Under the pieces are notes generated by a model. It was not told the origin of the DNA. It made no database searches and worked only from the letters and a program-made list of their open reading frames with translations. From Dasyornis broadbenti (Eukaryota > Chordata > Aves > Passeriformes > Dasyornithidae), in contig VZRN01005622.1 of NCBI GenBank assembly GCA_013397935.1, forward strand, positions 6,857,997 through 6,921,996: DNA of 64,000 nucleotides. The letters run 5' to 3'. The position numbers and the translations under genes were made by a program. Below, piece by piece: positions 1 to 13,063 of the stretch (position 1 is the first letter of the stretch; each line of letters begins with the position of its first letter).

Positions 1-2884
1 AGAAAGCTTTTTTGGCTTGAAAGCTCAAAACTGGCAGACAGAAAACCAGCCATCTTACTAGGAGGAAGCCTAAACACTGTATCCACAGTATTCCAACTGA
101 GAACAAAGGAAGCAAAAATGGTCATGTTTTATTTTGGATCCAAGAACCATTTTCTTCACAACACAGGAACCACCCCTGAAAGAAAGAGTGAGGCAGAAGA
201 GAATGCAGGGCCTGCGTGAAAGCTGTGCACTTCACAACACAAAATCGCAAAGAGAGGGAGGGAATTTAAGCTCTATAGATATTATTCGTGTCATATTTCT
301 TGTCTTCTGTGAGATAATTTATAAAGGGAAAGAAGCAAAGAACAGTAACTGACACACATGTAACTGAAAGTTCAAACTAGAACTTCCATTTCCCAAGGAA
401 AGTCCAACAGAACACTTTCATTACAGAAGCGGAAAACTGCCTCAGATTTAAAACCATTAATCCCCTCTGAATCCTGAGCCTCACTTCTCACACAGGTGCA
501 GACAAACAGGTTTTCCTCAAATAAACACACTTTTTAATTAAAGAACACGTCTTCTAACAGAGACTACATTGCAGTAAAAAAAGCTTAAGTGCAAGGCTGT
601 AATTAACCTTTACAGCATTTGGGTTTATACCAGGGCTGCTACAGCCCCTCAAATACAGAAATAAAATGACCAGGAACAGAATCAAGCCATAAGTATGTCA
701 AATCAATAGGAACAGCAGATGCAATAGGTCAGCAGAGGGCAGGAAAAAGTCCTCTTCTTCACCTTTTTCCTTTATTTATCTTGTGAAGAGATGAAAAGCA
801 ATTACAATTACAAAACAAAATAATTTTAAAAGCAAGTTTTTGTCACTGCAAGATCTGTTGAAGGAAAGCTAAGAGATATACAAATCACATCCTCCAAAGG
901 GACAAAAAAATTCCTGATCACTCTAACGCCACAGAAAAGAATTTATTTTTATATTATCCTCCAAATCTGCTACAAGAGAAACAAACACCTGACTAACAGG
1001 GAAATAAAAACTTACCTACAGCACTTCCTTCTCCCTACTCATTCTAAATCAACAATCCTCCCTCCACATGTGGAAAAAAAAGCCCAGGTTAAACCATACA
1101 CCTTTTATAGCCCTTCCAACCAGGACTCAGCTGAATTAAATAACATCTGAACCTTAATGCAGCTGTGCTCACACATTTCCTACACCAAAACTCACACAGG
1201 AAAAAGAAAAGAAAAAAAATTAGCACCACTCTCTATTTTACTCTTTCTTTTTCTCCTCTAAACTTGCATGTATAACTCTACCTGATAAATAGCCATGAGA
1301 CTTGCCAGCTTCACAGCCAAGAGAAAATGGCAAGAGGACCTTCTTCACGTTTATTGACAATTAACTGTAACTAATTTAGAGTGAACCAGGTGCAGTCAGT
1401 TGGCAGAAAATCAGGGAACATGGATAAATCTGTCATAGAAAGGACTCTAACAAAGTTTGAAGTTTGTTTTAGATGCGACTTCTGCTGAAGTAGTGTTGGC
1501 ATGACAAGCTGGGAGGCTCTCAGCTGCATTACCAGAGATTTGTTGCCATCTCAATGGCATGATCCATTAAAATCCATGGGCTTTGCAGAATTTGTTTTGG
1601 GGGTGGCAATAACTTACATGTATCTTGCTTTCTTTCTGATACTGCCTGGATTACGTTATGTGCTTTTGTCTTGTTTGAAACACTGGGTATATCAACTATG
1701 TAGACTTAAGTATCCTTTTTTATTGTAGTTGATTTATAAGTTTTTCTATAAAGCTATATATTTTTAAAAACAGTGTTTATTTTATGGAAGCATGCACTCC
1801 ATAAATCTTTAGCAAATGACAAAAAAACCAAACATGTCACCTTCTTGGCAAATCATGGGAATGCCACTTGCTTCAAAAAAGTGGAAGTTACCATTGCAGA
1901 AGAAGTAGAATTTAGTAATTTAACTGTATATTTAAAGGACAGATTTCCTCTCCACACAGCACCTATGAAATATCTGGTATAGACAGCACGAAGGGATAAA
2001 TGGACTTCTCTGGCCATTGTTAATGCAGCCAGCCTCACACAACAGCTAGATCTCTCTGAAATGGCAATATGATACAAGAGTTTTAGCAGGTACATAAAAT
2101 GCTTGGAGTTATATAGTGGTGCACAAAGAAAAAAAAAAAGGGGGGGGGGGGGAATCAAACCCCAAACTCCTGATAAAAAATCAACAAACCCACAAAATAT
2201 CTCATAAATATTTTGAATGTTGATGTCTAAGGAAACGCTAAAGACAGACAATTTTTCTAATAGAGATTACAAAGCCTAAACTGGATGCATTTTACATCCC
2301 TGAGACGAGATTCTGATCTTCTTTGCATGCACAAAAGCCTGTGGTACCAGCAGGCCTGTTTATATCCACGTAACTGAAATCAGAACCTGGTCTGATGCAT
2401 TTAAAATAATTGGATTTATCACTGATGTCTTACTTTGTCGTTACAAAGACTGTATTTTTTAACCTCATTTCTGTTAGTGCATTACCAAAGACTTTACAAA
2501 CACAAGATCCCTCAGAGGGCCATCTGTGGAACCAGATAGTATCTGATGAGGACCTCCCTGCAGTATCAGGATTGTTTACACAGTGTAATGATAAGATTTT
2601 GCCTGTTTAAATTCAGAGGCAATACAAGAGCAGCACAACAAGGCCCATACCACAGGAGAGGTTTCCAGTGCTGCCCTTGCTGGGCCGGAGAGCTCCTGTT
2701 CCTCACTCTGAGCTGGCAGCCACCGCCTCTGAGCACAGAAGGTGAAAAGCCATGAACTCCCACCCGGAACAGGACAGATAATCCAGGGCATCTGTCAGCT
2801 TGGAGGCAGCTATGGCTCAACTGAGATGGCAAATCCATCACTGGAACACAGCTTCCTGTGACATCAGAAGCCTCTGCACATTAT
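1..2884. other. Non-coding stretch, nothing identified
   Basis: AT-rich DNA with short frames only. The frame at 1501-1728 has a hydrophobic segment but no splice or family support. Confidence 0.6.
2129..2152. repeat. A11-G13 purine tract
   Basis: Eleven A (2129-2139) directly followed by thirteen G (2140-2152). Confidence 0.9.
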
Positions 2885-3768
2885 GGAATCATAGAACCTT
2901 AGAACGGTTTGGCTGGAACCCCCTGCCATGAGCAGAGACGCTTTCCACAAGACCACATTGCTCAGAGCCCCATCCAACCTGGCCTTGAATACCTCCAGGG
3001 ATGGGGCATCCACAGCTTTTCCTGTGCCAGTGCCTCACCACCCTCACAGCAAAGAATATCTTCCTAATATCTGATCTAAACCTACTCTCTTTCAGTTTAA
3101 CACCATTCTCCTTGTCCTGTCACTCCAGGCCCTTGTAAATAGTCTCTCTCCATCTTTTCTGTGGGATCCCTTCAGGTACTGGAAGGCCACAATCAGGTCA
3201 TCCCAAAGCCTTCTTTTCTCCAGGCTGAACAATCTCAATTCTCCCAGCCTTTCCTCACAGCAGAGCTGTTCCATCCCTCTGATCACCTTGGTGCCTCCTC
3301 TGGCCTGGCTCCAACAGCTCCCTGTCCTTGCTGTGCTGGGAGCCCAGAGCTGATGCAGCACTGCAGGTGGGGTCTCAGCAGAGCGGGGCAGAGGGGCAGA
3401 ATCCCCTCCCTGCCCTGCTGCCCACGGGGCTTTGGGTGCAGCCCAGCACACGGGGGGTTCTGGGCCCCCAGTGCACACGGCCGGGGCATGTCCAGCCTCT
3501 CACCCAGCAGCAGCTCCAAGTCCTTCTCCCAGGGCTGCTCTGGATCTCTTCATCCCCAGCCTGGATTGGTACTGGGAGTTGCCCCGAGCCAGGTGCAGCA
3601 CCTTGGACTTGGGTCTATTAAACCTCATGAGATTCCCATGGGCCACTCCTTGAGCTTGTGTAGGTCCCTCTGGATGGCATCCCATCCTTCAGGTGTGTCA
3701 ACAGCAAGACTCAGTTTGATGTCATCTGCAAAACTTGCTCTCACCCCACTGTCTGGGTCATTGATGAT
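2885..3768 (-). mobile_element. CR1 LINE fragment, 3' end, minus strand
   Basis: The left edge is the reverse complement of the avian CR1 3' tail (tcatagaaccttagaacgg), followed by about 880 bases of antisense CR1 3' sequence. GC-rich and with one long spurious frame (3161-3781). It is cut on the right by an LTR at about 3769. Confidence 0.9.
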
Positions 3769-3982
3769 TATCGGGGGTTGAATGGCATGGACTTCACAAC
3801 ACGATGGTGTGCAAAGACGTTTATTGCGCAGTGAAAATTCCTTATATACTACAGCATGAACAGGAAGTAGTTCTACATTACAAAGTGCTCCAATTAACTA
3901 TTGTGGTTTACAATTTTACCTTTTATGGCAACAGGTAAACAATATCTTTTAAGGTAAAAAACAGCGTTTCTCATCTCTGACA
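3769..3982 (-). mobile_element. Avian endogenous-retrovirus LTR, probably solo
   Basis: The left edge TATCGGGGGTTG and right edge CATCTCTGACA look like TG...CA termini (the left TG changed to TA). Read on the minus strand it has a TATA box (GTATATAAGG, about 3841-3850) and, some 20 bases on, AATAAA (3820-3825), the usual U3-R order. It is inserted at the inner end of a CR1 copy. The right boundary is uncertain, and I saw no clear target-site duplication or internal retroviral genes. Confidence 0.6.
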
Positions 3983-6823
3983 GGTCCAGTAGGGCACAGG
4001 CCCATAATGCACTCTTTTCACTTCCCCTGTGACCAGGATGTTTTTACTAATCCCAAGGTTTCTTCCGGACCAGAGACAGAAGGTCATTCTGGCTTTTAAG
4101 GCCTGCTACTTTGTTACCTATATTCTGTAACTCCTCAGATGATGTCTTCTTCAGTTCAGCATGCCTGCCAGAAACTTCTGTGGTGCAATTACAAACTTTC
4201 CAAAACCTGTTTAGTAAGAGTGATTCAGAACATCAGCTAGCAATTATTGATTATTCAGTAACGTACTAAATCATTAAGTCACTAACTTATAATCAAGTTT
4301 GCTTTCAGAACCTGTCAAAGTTTAAGTAACTATTGATTCTTCCACACTCTCTGATTAAAATTTAAAGTGAAAAATGTAAGAGTTGTAATATTTTTAAGAT
4401 TGAATTTTTCTAACATCAGATTGATGTTTTAAAGAAAACAACACATGTTCTGTTAGGAGAAATAAAAAATTACCTACAGGCATACTGTAACTGTGAATTA
4501 ATGGTTCCTGAATGAAGGCAAATATGTTTTAAGCTGGCCTGTTAGAAAGATAGTTTCTTCTATTCTTTTCTGTATTGAAACTTATCCATTTCACTTTTAT
4601 GAAACACTATGAACCTTCACAACAATTTCATTAAGATTTACAAAGGGTTTTTTCCCAACATGAAAAAAAAATCCTTCCTTTGCAATAAAAAGTTTAAATA
4701 TTGGATGACTTTAGCTTCTAAGATTTTTCATCCTGTTGTTCAGATGATAGGCTCTGATACAGGAATTGGCTGTATCACTGTAGAGAGCAGAAGACAGCTG
4801 TGGAAACTAGAGTTATTTACTTCACAAATGGTTAGACTAGATCATGGGAATGATCTGACTGGGGAATATCTGTGGGCTGCAGTGGTCAATCTCACTGTGT
4901 TTGTATAACTTTTGTAATAATCTTAAAAGAAGAAGAGTATCAGCCGCGTTCAGTCAACACAGATATTTTAGTCTTTAAGTCTTTCTGATTCACAAAAGAG
5001 AAAATATCCAAGAAGTGAATAAAACTGTGACCAATATACATAAATTGCCTAATTACAATCACTCATGCAATCTGCTTTTGCATTAACAGATCAAAATCAA
5101 TATAATTGACTTTTGTTCCATAAAACCATTTCTTTTGTTTTCTTTGCTATCTCATACACTGAGAAGTAAACCTAAAATGCATTAAGATATTTCAGGTAAC
5201 TAGCTCTGCCAATACAGCACAAAGGATGAGGAAAAAGTGACTAGAAGAGTAATACATTTTTTACAAAGTATTGAATCCCATGAACAAGTTAATGATGTTT
5301 TAAAGTGAGAAAATGTGAGGACCAAAAGTTTTCAAGTTACTGAGTGATAATAATGGGGCCATCTATTGTGCATCCATCACCTTGAAATGCCTGACACATA
5401 TTTTGGACTGTTTTCATGCATTTTCTTTATGATGATTAATAGTGGCATTGTACCCTCTGAAATAGCAGCCCATCACAAAGAGGAAGGTGTACTAAATTAA
5501 ATTCAGATGATAAGTATTTTGTTCACAAAGACATATGAAGAATAACACTGAAAGATTAGAGCGAAAAAAACCCCAAAACCCTGTGAGAAATACTCATGTC
5601 TAAAATGAGGGTCCACAACAAAGAGCAGAGAAAAAGGAGTAGGGACAAAACACACTGCTTAAACGTCTGCACTTCTCTGAAGCATCTGTTATTCTGATCT
5701 CTTTTCCCCACTCTACAGTTACATTAGAAAATGGTGAGGTTTAAGATGTATTTTCTTGTGTAACCCTTTAAAGGAGAAAGGGGGGTACTACATTAGATAA
5801 GATAATTAAATTTCTGTAAAAGGAAGAAATAAAAGATGTTGTGTATCACTTGCCCACCTTTCATGTCCTGGACATGCTGCTGTGGTCTGGTTTGTCTCTA
5901 ACACACATCAGAAGCCCACAGAGGTTGATGTAACTTATGTTTGTTTCCTTCAGGGACTTCAAACACTTTGGCTAAAGCATCTCTTTACTTTTTTTTAGTG
6001 GATGGGGAAGCAAAATTGGAATAGAGACACTCCACCAGTGCCTTTTGGTCTGGTGAGGTTGGAAGCAGGACTTCCAAGCCCCCCAAGGTGACCAAAGCAA
6101 CATAAAGGCTTTTCAGTGCAAGTGTACTTGTGCTGACACATTCTCGCCTGCTGCTTAGGAGGAAGAAGGCAGGTTCTATGGCTCAGCAAACAAGCTCTAA
6201 CCCAAACTTTCTCTTTTCAGTGCTGGAATTCAGCAGGGGAATTTTCAAGGTGTGCCCTTTGCTCTGACTCAGCAAGAAAAAATAAGGGGAAAAAAGAAAA
6301 TCTCCACTCCCATCAGAAGGGCAGGTATAATGACTGTCTGCATGAGTGTCATATGTATATTTAATGACTGAAAACCACTCTGAAATATCTGGATGCGTCA
6401 TACACAAATGGGAATGTTGAACTGCCGCTGGAACTTGATGGGAACCATGCAGTCCTGTGTTCTCCAGCAAGTGCAGAAGCACCACGTTCCAGCTCCCCCA
6501 ACATGGGAGCACGGCTGCAGAAATCAACTATTCAGTCTCTTGCAGCAGTCAGCAGACTTGCTCTCTTCATGGAGAGCAACTGAGGGATGGGAGATGCCAG
6601 GCTGACCTGGGGATCTGCTCCAGTGCATACAGGCAGGGTGGTAAAGTCTGAGTGGGTTCATCAAAGCCTGACACCTCTCCTAACCACCAACAAAAGAGTA
6701 AGTCCCAGTTGTGCTATTTGATATGCACAGGATCTCCAAATGTGCCTGAGAGCAACTTTGGTCCCTGCTGGCATTATATTTTTGGGGTGGTTTTTTTGTT
6801 TGTTTGTTGTTTTTTTGGTTTTG

Positions 6824-6824
<1 letters not shown>
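3983..6824. other. Non-coding stretch
   Basis: No gene recognised. The first 200 bases could be further LTR U3 or internal sequence of the element at 3769. Confidence 0.55.
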
Positions 6825-6860
<36 letters not shown>

Positions 6861-6891
6861 TCTAAAAACTTTTCATATATTTTTTATAGGN
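6825..6891. repeat. Poly-T run (34 T) with ambiguous base
   Basis: T run at 6825-6858 after a T-rich TTTG-repeat stretch; a single n at 6891. Probable low sequence quality. Confidence 0.9.
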
Positions 6892-9800
6892 TTTTGGTAC
6901 AGCTACAAAAGTTTGTAATAATATTGTACAGGGCTGTTTAGAAAAACTAAATTAGCTGGAGGTTGATCTATTTTAATACACTCCAGTGAAGCATCATCTA
7001 GTATAGCTAAGAAATCTGATCATGATTTAATACACTATTAAATTACATTGTTGTCTAAATACTACATATTTTTACATTATTACCACTAACAAGGAATACT
7101 AGCACAGTCATTCCTGTATATCTCCTCTCCTAGAGATAAACTAATTTTGATGGATTTGTAGAACAACAAATCAGGGCAGAATAACTGTGAAGAATGGGAG
7201 AAGTCAAAAAATCACCTGATTTTTTGAGTGGGAGTACCAGCAGAGATGGAAACAGTTGGTTAGGGCTTTTTTTCCTGTTGAGTATGCAAAATCCAAGTAG
7301 GCATAAATCCCAGGGGAGTGAGACTGTTAATGTTCCACCCATATCGACAATCATACCTTCATATGCTCAGAGAGTGCATAATTTACCAAAAAGTGTTTTG
7401 AGAGTAGTCTAGCAGTTTTTAATATTTATTGGAATTGTGCTTACATCTCTTTTAAAGGATCTCTCCAGAGTTTAGCTGTCTGGGCTTCTCTAAGATAAAA
7501 AGCATAATGGCTAGTAAATTTTAAAATCCTCAAGAAATTCTTTGAATAACTTTCCTATGCATAAACATGTTGCATCTAGTGATTTTAAAGACCTGATCCA
7601 CAAGAGCTGGAAACATCTACCTTTAAAGGCAGACTCTTATTCTCTGTGACCTGAAAAAGTCATTATTCTGACCAAGCTTCTTAAAAATGTGCCATCTTAA
7701 ATCCATTGTCTATCCAATATTTTATATCCCTGATTCTAGGCTCTACCTATTGTACTTTTGTGACAGAAATTTCTTGTTTACAGTGTGAAGAGGGAAGGAA
7801 ATGCTTCTGCAGCCATCAGTTTGGATTTATTGCTGAGGGGCTTTTGTCTTCTGCTTAAAAGAAAAACTAGGATTGTTGGAGGCCCTGGGCTTTGAAAGAT
7901 GTCCGAATGAAACAAAAATTAAGCTATTTTCCAAATCATGGTTTAAAACAGGTTAGAAAAGGAGAAGACATTATACTGTGAAAATCAACATAGTATTTAA
8001 TATTTAATAATTAATATTTAATATTGTTTTTCCCACAGCCAAGGGCACGCTACCTTCCAGAAGTCCCGTCATGACTCTCAGTCAAATCCCATGAAGATGT
8101 GAGGTGCCAGGTAGAGCTGATGAAGAAATTCTGCTGATTGAGAAGCAGACCAGCAGATAAAAGAAAAATCAATGCCTGAGCATCAGTACAGTGTAATAAA
8201 AGCAATATCTCATTTTGACACCTTGACTGAGGGGATTTTTTGGACAAAGACTGCCATTATTTTTCCACTTTCATCCAAGTTTAATCCCTGATGTCATGTT
8301 ATGCTTTTCTGTGACTCCTGCCTCAGCTCCTGTTGTAGCCACAGTGCTTGTTTCTCTCTTTCGTAAAAGCTGGTGCTGTTCTGTTTTCTGCCAAGACTTT
8401 TCTCTCCCTCAGGGTAAGCTAAACATGCACTAGGAGGAGATCAGAGATTAAATATTGTGACTGTGATACTCAGATTAACAGGTATTCGGGCTCCAGGGAT
8501 CATTTTCCTCCAAAGGTATAGACTGCTTTCTCCTTCTCACAAAATATTTCATCAGTAAAGACTTCATAGGTGGTCATTTGTTGTTCCTTGTAACTTCTAC
8601 CTGACCTTGTAACAGGTTCTCTACATTCAATGTTTAAAGACAAAACCCGTGAGCTGAAAGCACTCCTAAATTTTTCCAATGAGCTGAACCATGGATAAAG
8701 ATTTAATCTGATGCCAATTCCCCACATTCATTAAGATAAGTTATTCCACAGAAAAACCCACATATTCCAAGGGAATTGATGTCAGATGAACTGTTTCTCC
8801 ACTGCCCAGATAACCAACAAAGAAAAGCACCACTTCAAAACACTCTTTAAATAGATGACTTGGCTTTCAGCTTTGTAGGCGTGTTAAGCGATTTCAATTG
8901 CTACTTGTGAAAATGCCTGATGACGTCTCACAGTTGGGAAACTTAATTTTAGCACAAACGAGAAGTCAAGGAGGGACAAAGGAAGGTAATAACACCCACC
9001 TAGTACTTGAACCTGCACGAAAATTTTCATTGGAAAGATTTATGCTTCTAAATTTCAGTGAAAACATCTTAAGATGTGGCTTTCATCCATGATGGTATTT
9101 CTTTTCCTTATTGTTTAAGAAATAGGATTGGTGGAAATTTTTCATATTCATTCTGATGTTTACAACCTACCTAATTTAGGAATATTGGAATGAAGGGACT
9201 TCTGAGTATAAGTATTTTTCTCTGTTGATTTTGAGAACTCTACTTGACATGAGAACAGATATTTTTTAATTCATTCAGATGCCAGAGTAAAATGTACAAC
9301 TGAAATTCATAGCCACTCGGAGGAATAGCACACCATAACTAGACCATAAGCACTCCAGTAGCTTGAGCAACACCCAGATCACATGGCAGTCCTCAGCATA
9401 CAGGCAAAGGTCATTTAAGAGAGGAAGGACACACATTTGTACCCAATGTCTACATATTAACTAAAAAGAAACTATACATGTGGCGTTTTGAGTTTGCTGC
9501 AATGGTACACGGCTTAGTAACATTACCAAGACTGACAACTGAATGTCCACTGTAACTGTGGGTTATAGCAACAGCCTTGGGAATGTCCTGTGCCCATATT
9601 AACCATTCTCACTTCTCTGACTGACATTGCTGATGGAGCCCTGGACAGGAAGACGCAGGTAAACACCTCCTAGTTGCACCAGATTTGAGCTGCAGTAGAG
9701 TGCACCTATTCCTCACCGCCCAGCAGAGGACACAACATAAGGAAATTAATTCTTTTAATAATTGTGCCTCGGTGCTTCTGTCTTACAGTTTGGGTAAAGA

Positions 9801-10595
9801 CCAGAAGCAACAACCTATGTACTTGATATATCCAGCTGTTTAAAAAATGCCAGAGAAATAGTGAAATGTGTATAAGGGACGAAGTACCTGAAATGTAACA
9901 GGTAACGTGTAACTCCAAAATTAGTTTCCATCATTAATTTCTATAACATTGGGAAAAAATACGGTTGGTTTTCCACAAGAATTTTAATTAATGAAGTATA
10001 TTTAATGTAGGTTAGATCTGAAATAAGTAACACAGTATCAACAGTTTGAAACAGTAGGTCATACCTTTGGCTAGAGGGATAATTATTTCCCTGGATTTAC
10101 AGCTGCTACCCTGCCTATTCTTGACCCAAGATTTTTAACAATAAATTTAGAGACTATTTTTTCAATCCTAAAGGCCTATATAAGGACCCATCTTCCATAA
10201 GTGCTTTATCTATACACATATGTATACAGTGGACATATTTACACTTATCCAAACTTAAGGGAATGACAAAATTAAAAGAAAAGAAAAAGCCTCCTTCTGT
10301 GTTGGTTGCACAGAGCTTACATTTATCAGGTTGGGTTTTCTTTGGTGCAACATGTCTGTACTGAAGTGTCATCACACTCATTTGCATTTGTATTACTTCT
10401 CCCAGAGCTAATTACAACTGTCTTTCTTGCCTAACTTTTTTCTTACTGTTAACTTCAGCAAAATTTAATATATTATGCTAGTTCCAAATTAATAAAGGAA
10501 GTCTGCAATTTCCAGTTTAGATACTACACTCCAGTACCTTTTATGAGCTAAACTGCTTTGTATACTGTGATCCATAATTTGAAATAACTGGCATT
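6892..10595. other. Non-coding stretch
   Basis: AT-rich, short frames only. An AT-only direct repeat of taatatttaat type is near 7995-8022. Confidence 0.6.
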
Positions 10596-10625
10596 NNNNN
10601 NNNNNNNNNNNNNNNNNNTTTATGG

Positions 10626-10662
<37 letters not shown>
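10596..10662. other. Assembly gap (23 N) beside a 34-base A run
   Basis: Ns at 10596-10618, then the A run at 10629-10662, about 80 bases from the CpG island. Run length and gap size should not be trusted. Confidence 0.95.
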
Positions 10663-10667
<5 letters not shown>

Positions 10668-10739
10668 TAAATGAGCAAAACTCCGATGCTCTTTCTTCAC
10701 ACCAGCACATTATTGACTCCTCCTTTAGCTTTGGCATTA

Positions 10740-11560
10740 GGATTCTGAGGGATGCCCAGCACAAGCCCATCTGGGAGCAGAGCGCTGCTCTGCACCAGGT
10801 GTTATCCCCGCTGCCCTTGCGCTTCGTGCCCCCAGAGCCCCCCGACCTCTCCCGCTTTCCCACCTGCAGCCCCGGCCAAACTTGGGGAAGTTACCTGGCG
10901 GGAGGCACCTGCCGAGGGAGCACCCGGCTCCGGAGGGCGGTGCGGGGGCCGGGGGCCGCCGCTCCCGGGGGATGCGCCGAAAGAGGAGGATGCTCCGCCG
11001 CGCCCACGCCCGCCCCGGGGGCAGCCCCGGCAGCTCGGGCTGTGCTGGGGCTAAACCGCAGGATTCCGCCCCCATCCCCTTTTTTTAATCTCTCAGCTCC
11101 TGCCCCCCACCTCTTACCTGGGCGGCGGAAGCCCCGAAAGGCGGTCCCGGGAGATGCGGGAAGCGCCCGAAGTTTGTCGGGGAAGGGCGGGGGCAGATCC
11201 CGCTGGAATGCAAGCCCCCGGGGTGCGCGGTCCGCAGTTTGCACAGCCCGGGCGGAGCAAGCTCACTTGCTCTGTTCAAGGGGGTAAAAAAAAAAAAGCA
11301 GGGGAGCGGATGGAGAGCGAGAGGAAGGCCCCCGTTCCTCCGGGCTCCTGCAGACGAAGGGAGGAGTTAGTTTAATTAGAGGCCGCGCTCCCGGGAAACG
11401 TGCCCGAGTGGGCGCACGGACGGGCGGGGCGCGAAAGTTGCGGCGCTCCGGAGCTCCAGCACCGCGGACAGCGGCCCCGGGCACCGGCAGCAGCACACGG
11501 GGCAAAGCCCCGCCTGCCGGACCCGTGATGGAACATCGGGCAAGCTGTTCCAATCGTAAA
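10740..11560. promoter_or_regulatory. Isolated CpG island, probable promoter
   Basis: About 800 bases of very GC-rich, CpG-dense DNA stand in otherwise AT-rich surroundings. GC boxes of Sp1 type are present, for example GGGCGGGGC at 11422-11430. Long open frames on both strands here come from base composition and do not look like proteins. Good splice donors lie on the minus strand at 11118 (CAG|GTAAGA) and 10895 (CAG|GTAACT), which suggests a non-coding or 5'-leader first exon transcribed leftward. From gene order in mammals this could be an upstream ROBO2 promoter, but no ROBO2 coding sequence is visible here. Confidence 0.75.
11118..11300 (-). other. Putative first exon ending at a consensus donor
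   Basis: The 3' edge is fixed by a consensus donor (CAG|GTAAGAGG) inside the CpG island; the 5' edge is a guess. A second donor at 10895 would give a longer alternative exon. I could not find the next exon between 1 and 10.6 kb. Confidence 0.35.
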
Positions 11561-11739
11561 TTTTTATCACCCTTTGAAGATGTCATGTTATGCCTCCTGG
11601 GAATATGCCAAGTGGTTCCTGCCAGCACTCTCTGAAAATAGGGATCAGGTCATGAGTGCCTGAAGAACCACTGATATCTCCCCCAATACACAGAAATTAT
11701 ACTTTATTGCACCTAATCTGACTATTCATGATCCACTAG

Positions 11740-11850
11740 CACTCGCTGGTAAATATTAACCTTATTCTGCGGCTGAGGACATTGGGACAGAGAGGTTAAG
11801 AAATGACTGAGGTTTCATGCATAGAGCCAGATCCCTGTATGACTCCAGAT
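11740..11850 (-). repeat. MIR-like SINE relic
   Basis: The block gggacagagaggttaag followed by a degenerate 'gacttgcccaaggtcacac' region and agagccagatccctg resembles the antisense MIR core. It sits just outside the CpG island. Confidence 0.45.
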
Positions 11851-11931
11851 AGGTGTGTACTTAACCTGTGGGATCAGCTTCCTGTTCAAGATAATTTCTT
11901 TCCCTCCTCTTTGCTTCTTGCATTTAATCAT

Positions 11932-12125
11932 GGAATCAAGAGAATCACAGAATGGTTTGGTTTGGAAGGGAACTTAAAGGTCATCTCGTTCCAACTGCTG
12001 GTGATGGATAAGGATACTTTCCACTAGACCAGGTTGTTCAGAGCTCCATCCAGCCTGGCCCTAAACACTTCCAGGGATGGGACAGCCACAACTTCTCTCG
12101 GCAGCTTTAAGTGTAGTGCCTCAAT
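11932..12125 (-). mobile_element. CR1 LINE 3' fragment, minus strand
   Basis: Contains gaatcacagaatggtttgg, then the antisense CR1 3' segment through 'cttccagggatggga'. About 190 bases, 5'-truncated like most avian CR1 copies. Confidence 0.9.
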
Positions 12126-13030
12126 AAGACTACCAGTTACAGCTTGGTTATCAACACTTGAAGTGTTTATAGAACTTCCCCAAGCACAGAAATATGATTT
12201 GAGGTCCTCCAAATTCATAAAATTGCTGTTGTGAATGTAATACCCCAAAATAAAACAGCACAGTTTTGTGAGGAACAACCAATAAGGAGCATGAGAACTG
12301 AACCAGACCTTTATCTACACAGAGGTGACCATGAAGCAAGTCTCATAAGAGTTCACCTTTTAGGCACTCTCAAGCAGAAAGGGGAGCATTTGTCTTTTGT
12401 AAATCTCAGCAAACAAAAATTCCCAGAAATTAAATGCTTATAATCACCTGAGTACATGAAATATTAAGTAAACATTCCAGGATAACAAACAAGCTGTGTT
12501 TCAGCATCGTAGAAAAAGCATTCAGTTATTTTTGGAAAAAAAAATGTTGCTATTTTAGATTGAGAAAGGAAAGGTTCATTACTAATAATTAATATAAAGT
12601 GTAAACAAAAAGGACCCACTACTTGCTGGTTGTTGGAAATAGTGTAGTGATTGAAAAGAAATGAAGGCAGACTTGGGGAAAGTTCATCAATGATCAAGAA
12701 AGACGAGAGGTAGGTAAAGTTATCTTAGAAACAGTAGGCATGACCTTTCAATTCATCAGCATTTATATTATCTACTTATGTGCATGCCTTTTCTAAATAG
12801 CTGTGTGGCATGAGAATGTAAATTACAGGTGTGGAAATAGAAGAGAGTATGGAAGGCTGGACAGATGAAGTAATTAAACTAATTAAATAATTATTTTAAA
12901 TATATGCATTTTGTTTTAAATTATACACGGAATTCCTCACAGCCTTCCCAAGGTGTTTACTGTTTAATGTACATTCTAAAATGTGTTCTTTTACTACTGA
13001 GCTTCCTTTCCTTAGCTAAGAAAACATTTT

Positions 13031-13063
13031 ACATATATATATATGTACACACACACACACACA
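13031..13063. repeat. Compound (AT)n(AC)n microsatellite
   Basis: Alternating AT followed by about eight AC units. Confidence 0.9.

Noticed and set aside
1501..1728. 75-codon plus-strand frame with a membrane-like hydrophobic stretch
   Set aside because: Short, no splice or family support; AT-rich DNA often gives hydrophobic chance frames.
3161..3781. 206-codon plus-strand open frame, longest in the window
   Set aside because: It lies almost wholly in antisense CR1 3' sequence, which is GC-rich and often open by chance; no protein family recognised.
10740..11560. CpG island as the TMEM41A promoter (the neighbour of LIPH in mammals)
   Set aside because: No TMEM41A coding sequence was found in the island or in the 10 kb to its left, where this compact gene should lie.
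10737..11628. Overlapping long frames on both strands, up to 162 codons
   Set aside because: All lie in the CpG island; Pro/Arg/Gly/Ala-rich products on every frame reflect base composition, with no recognisable domain.
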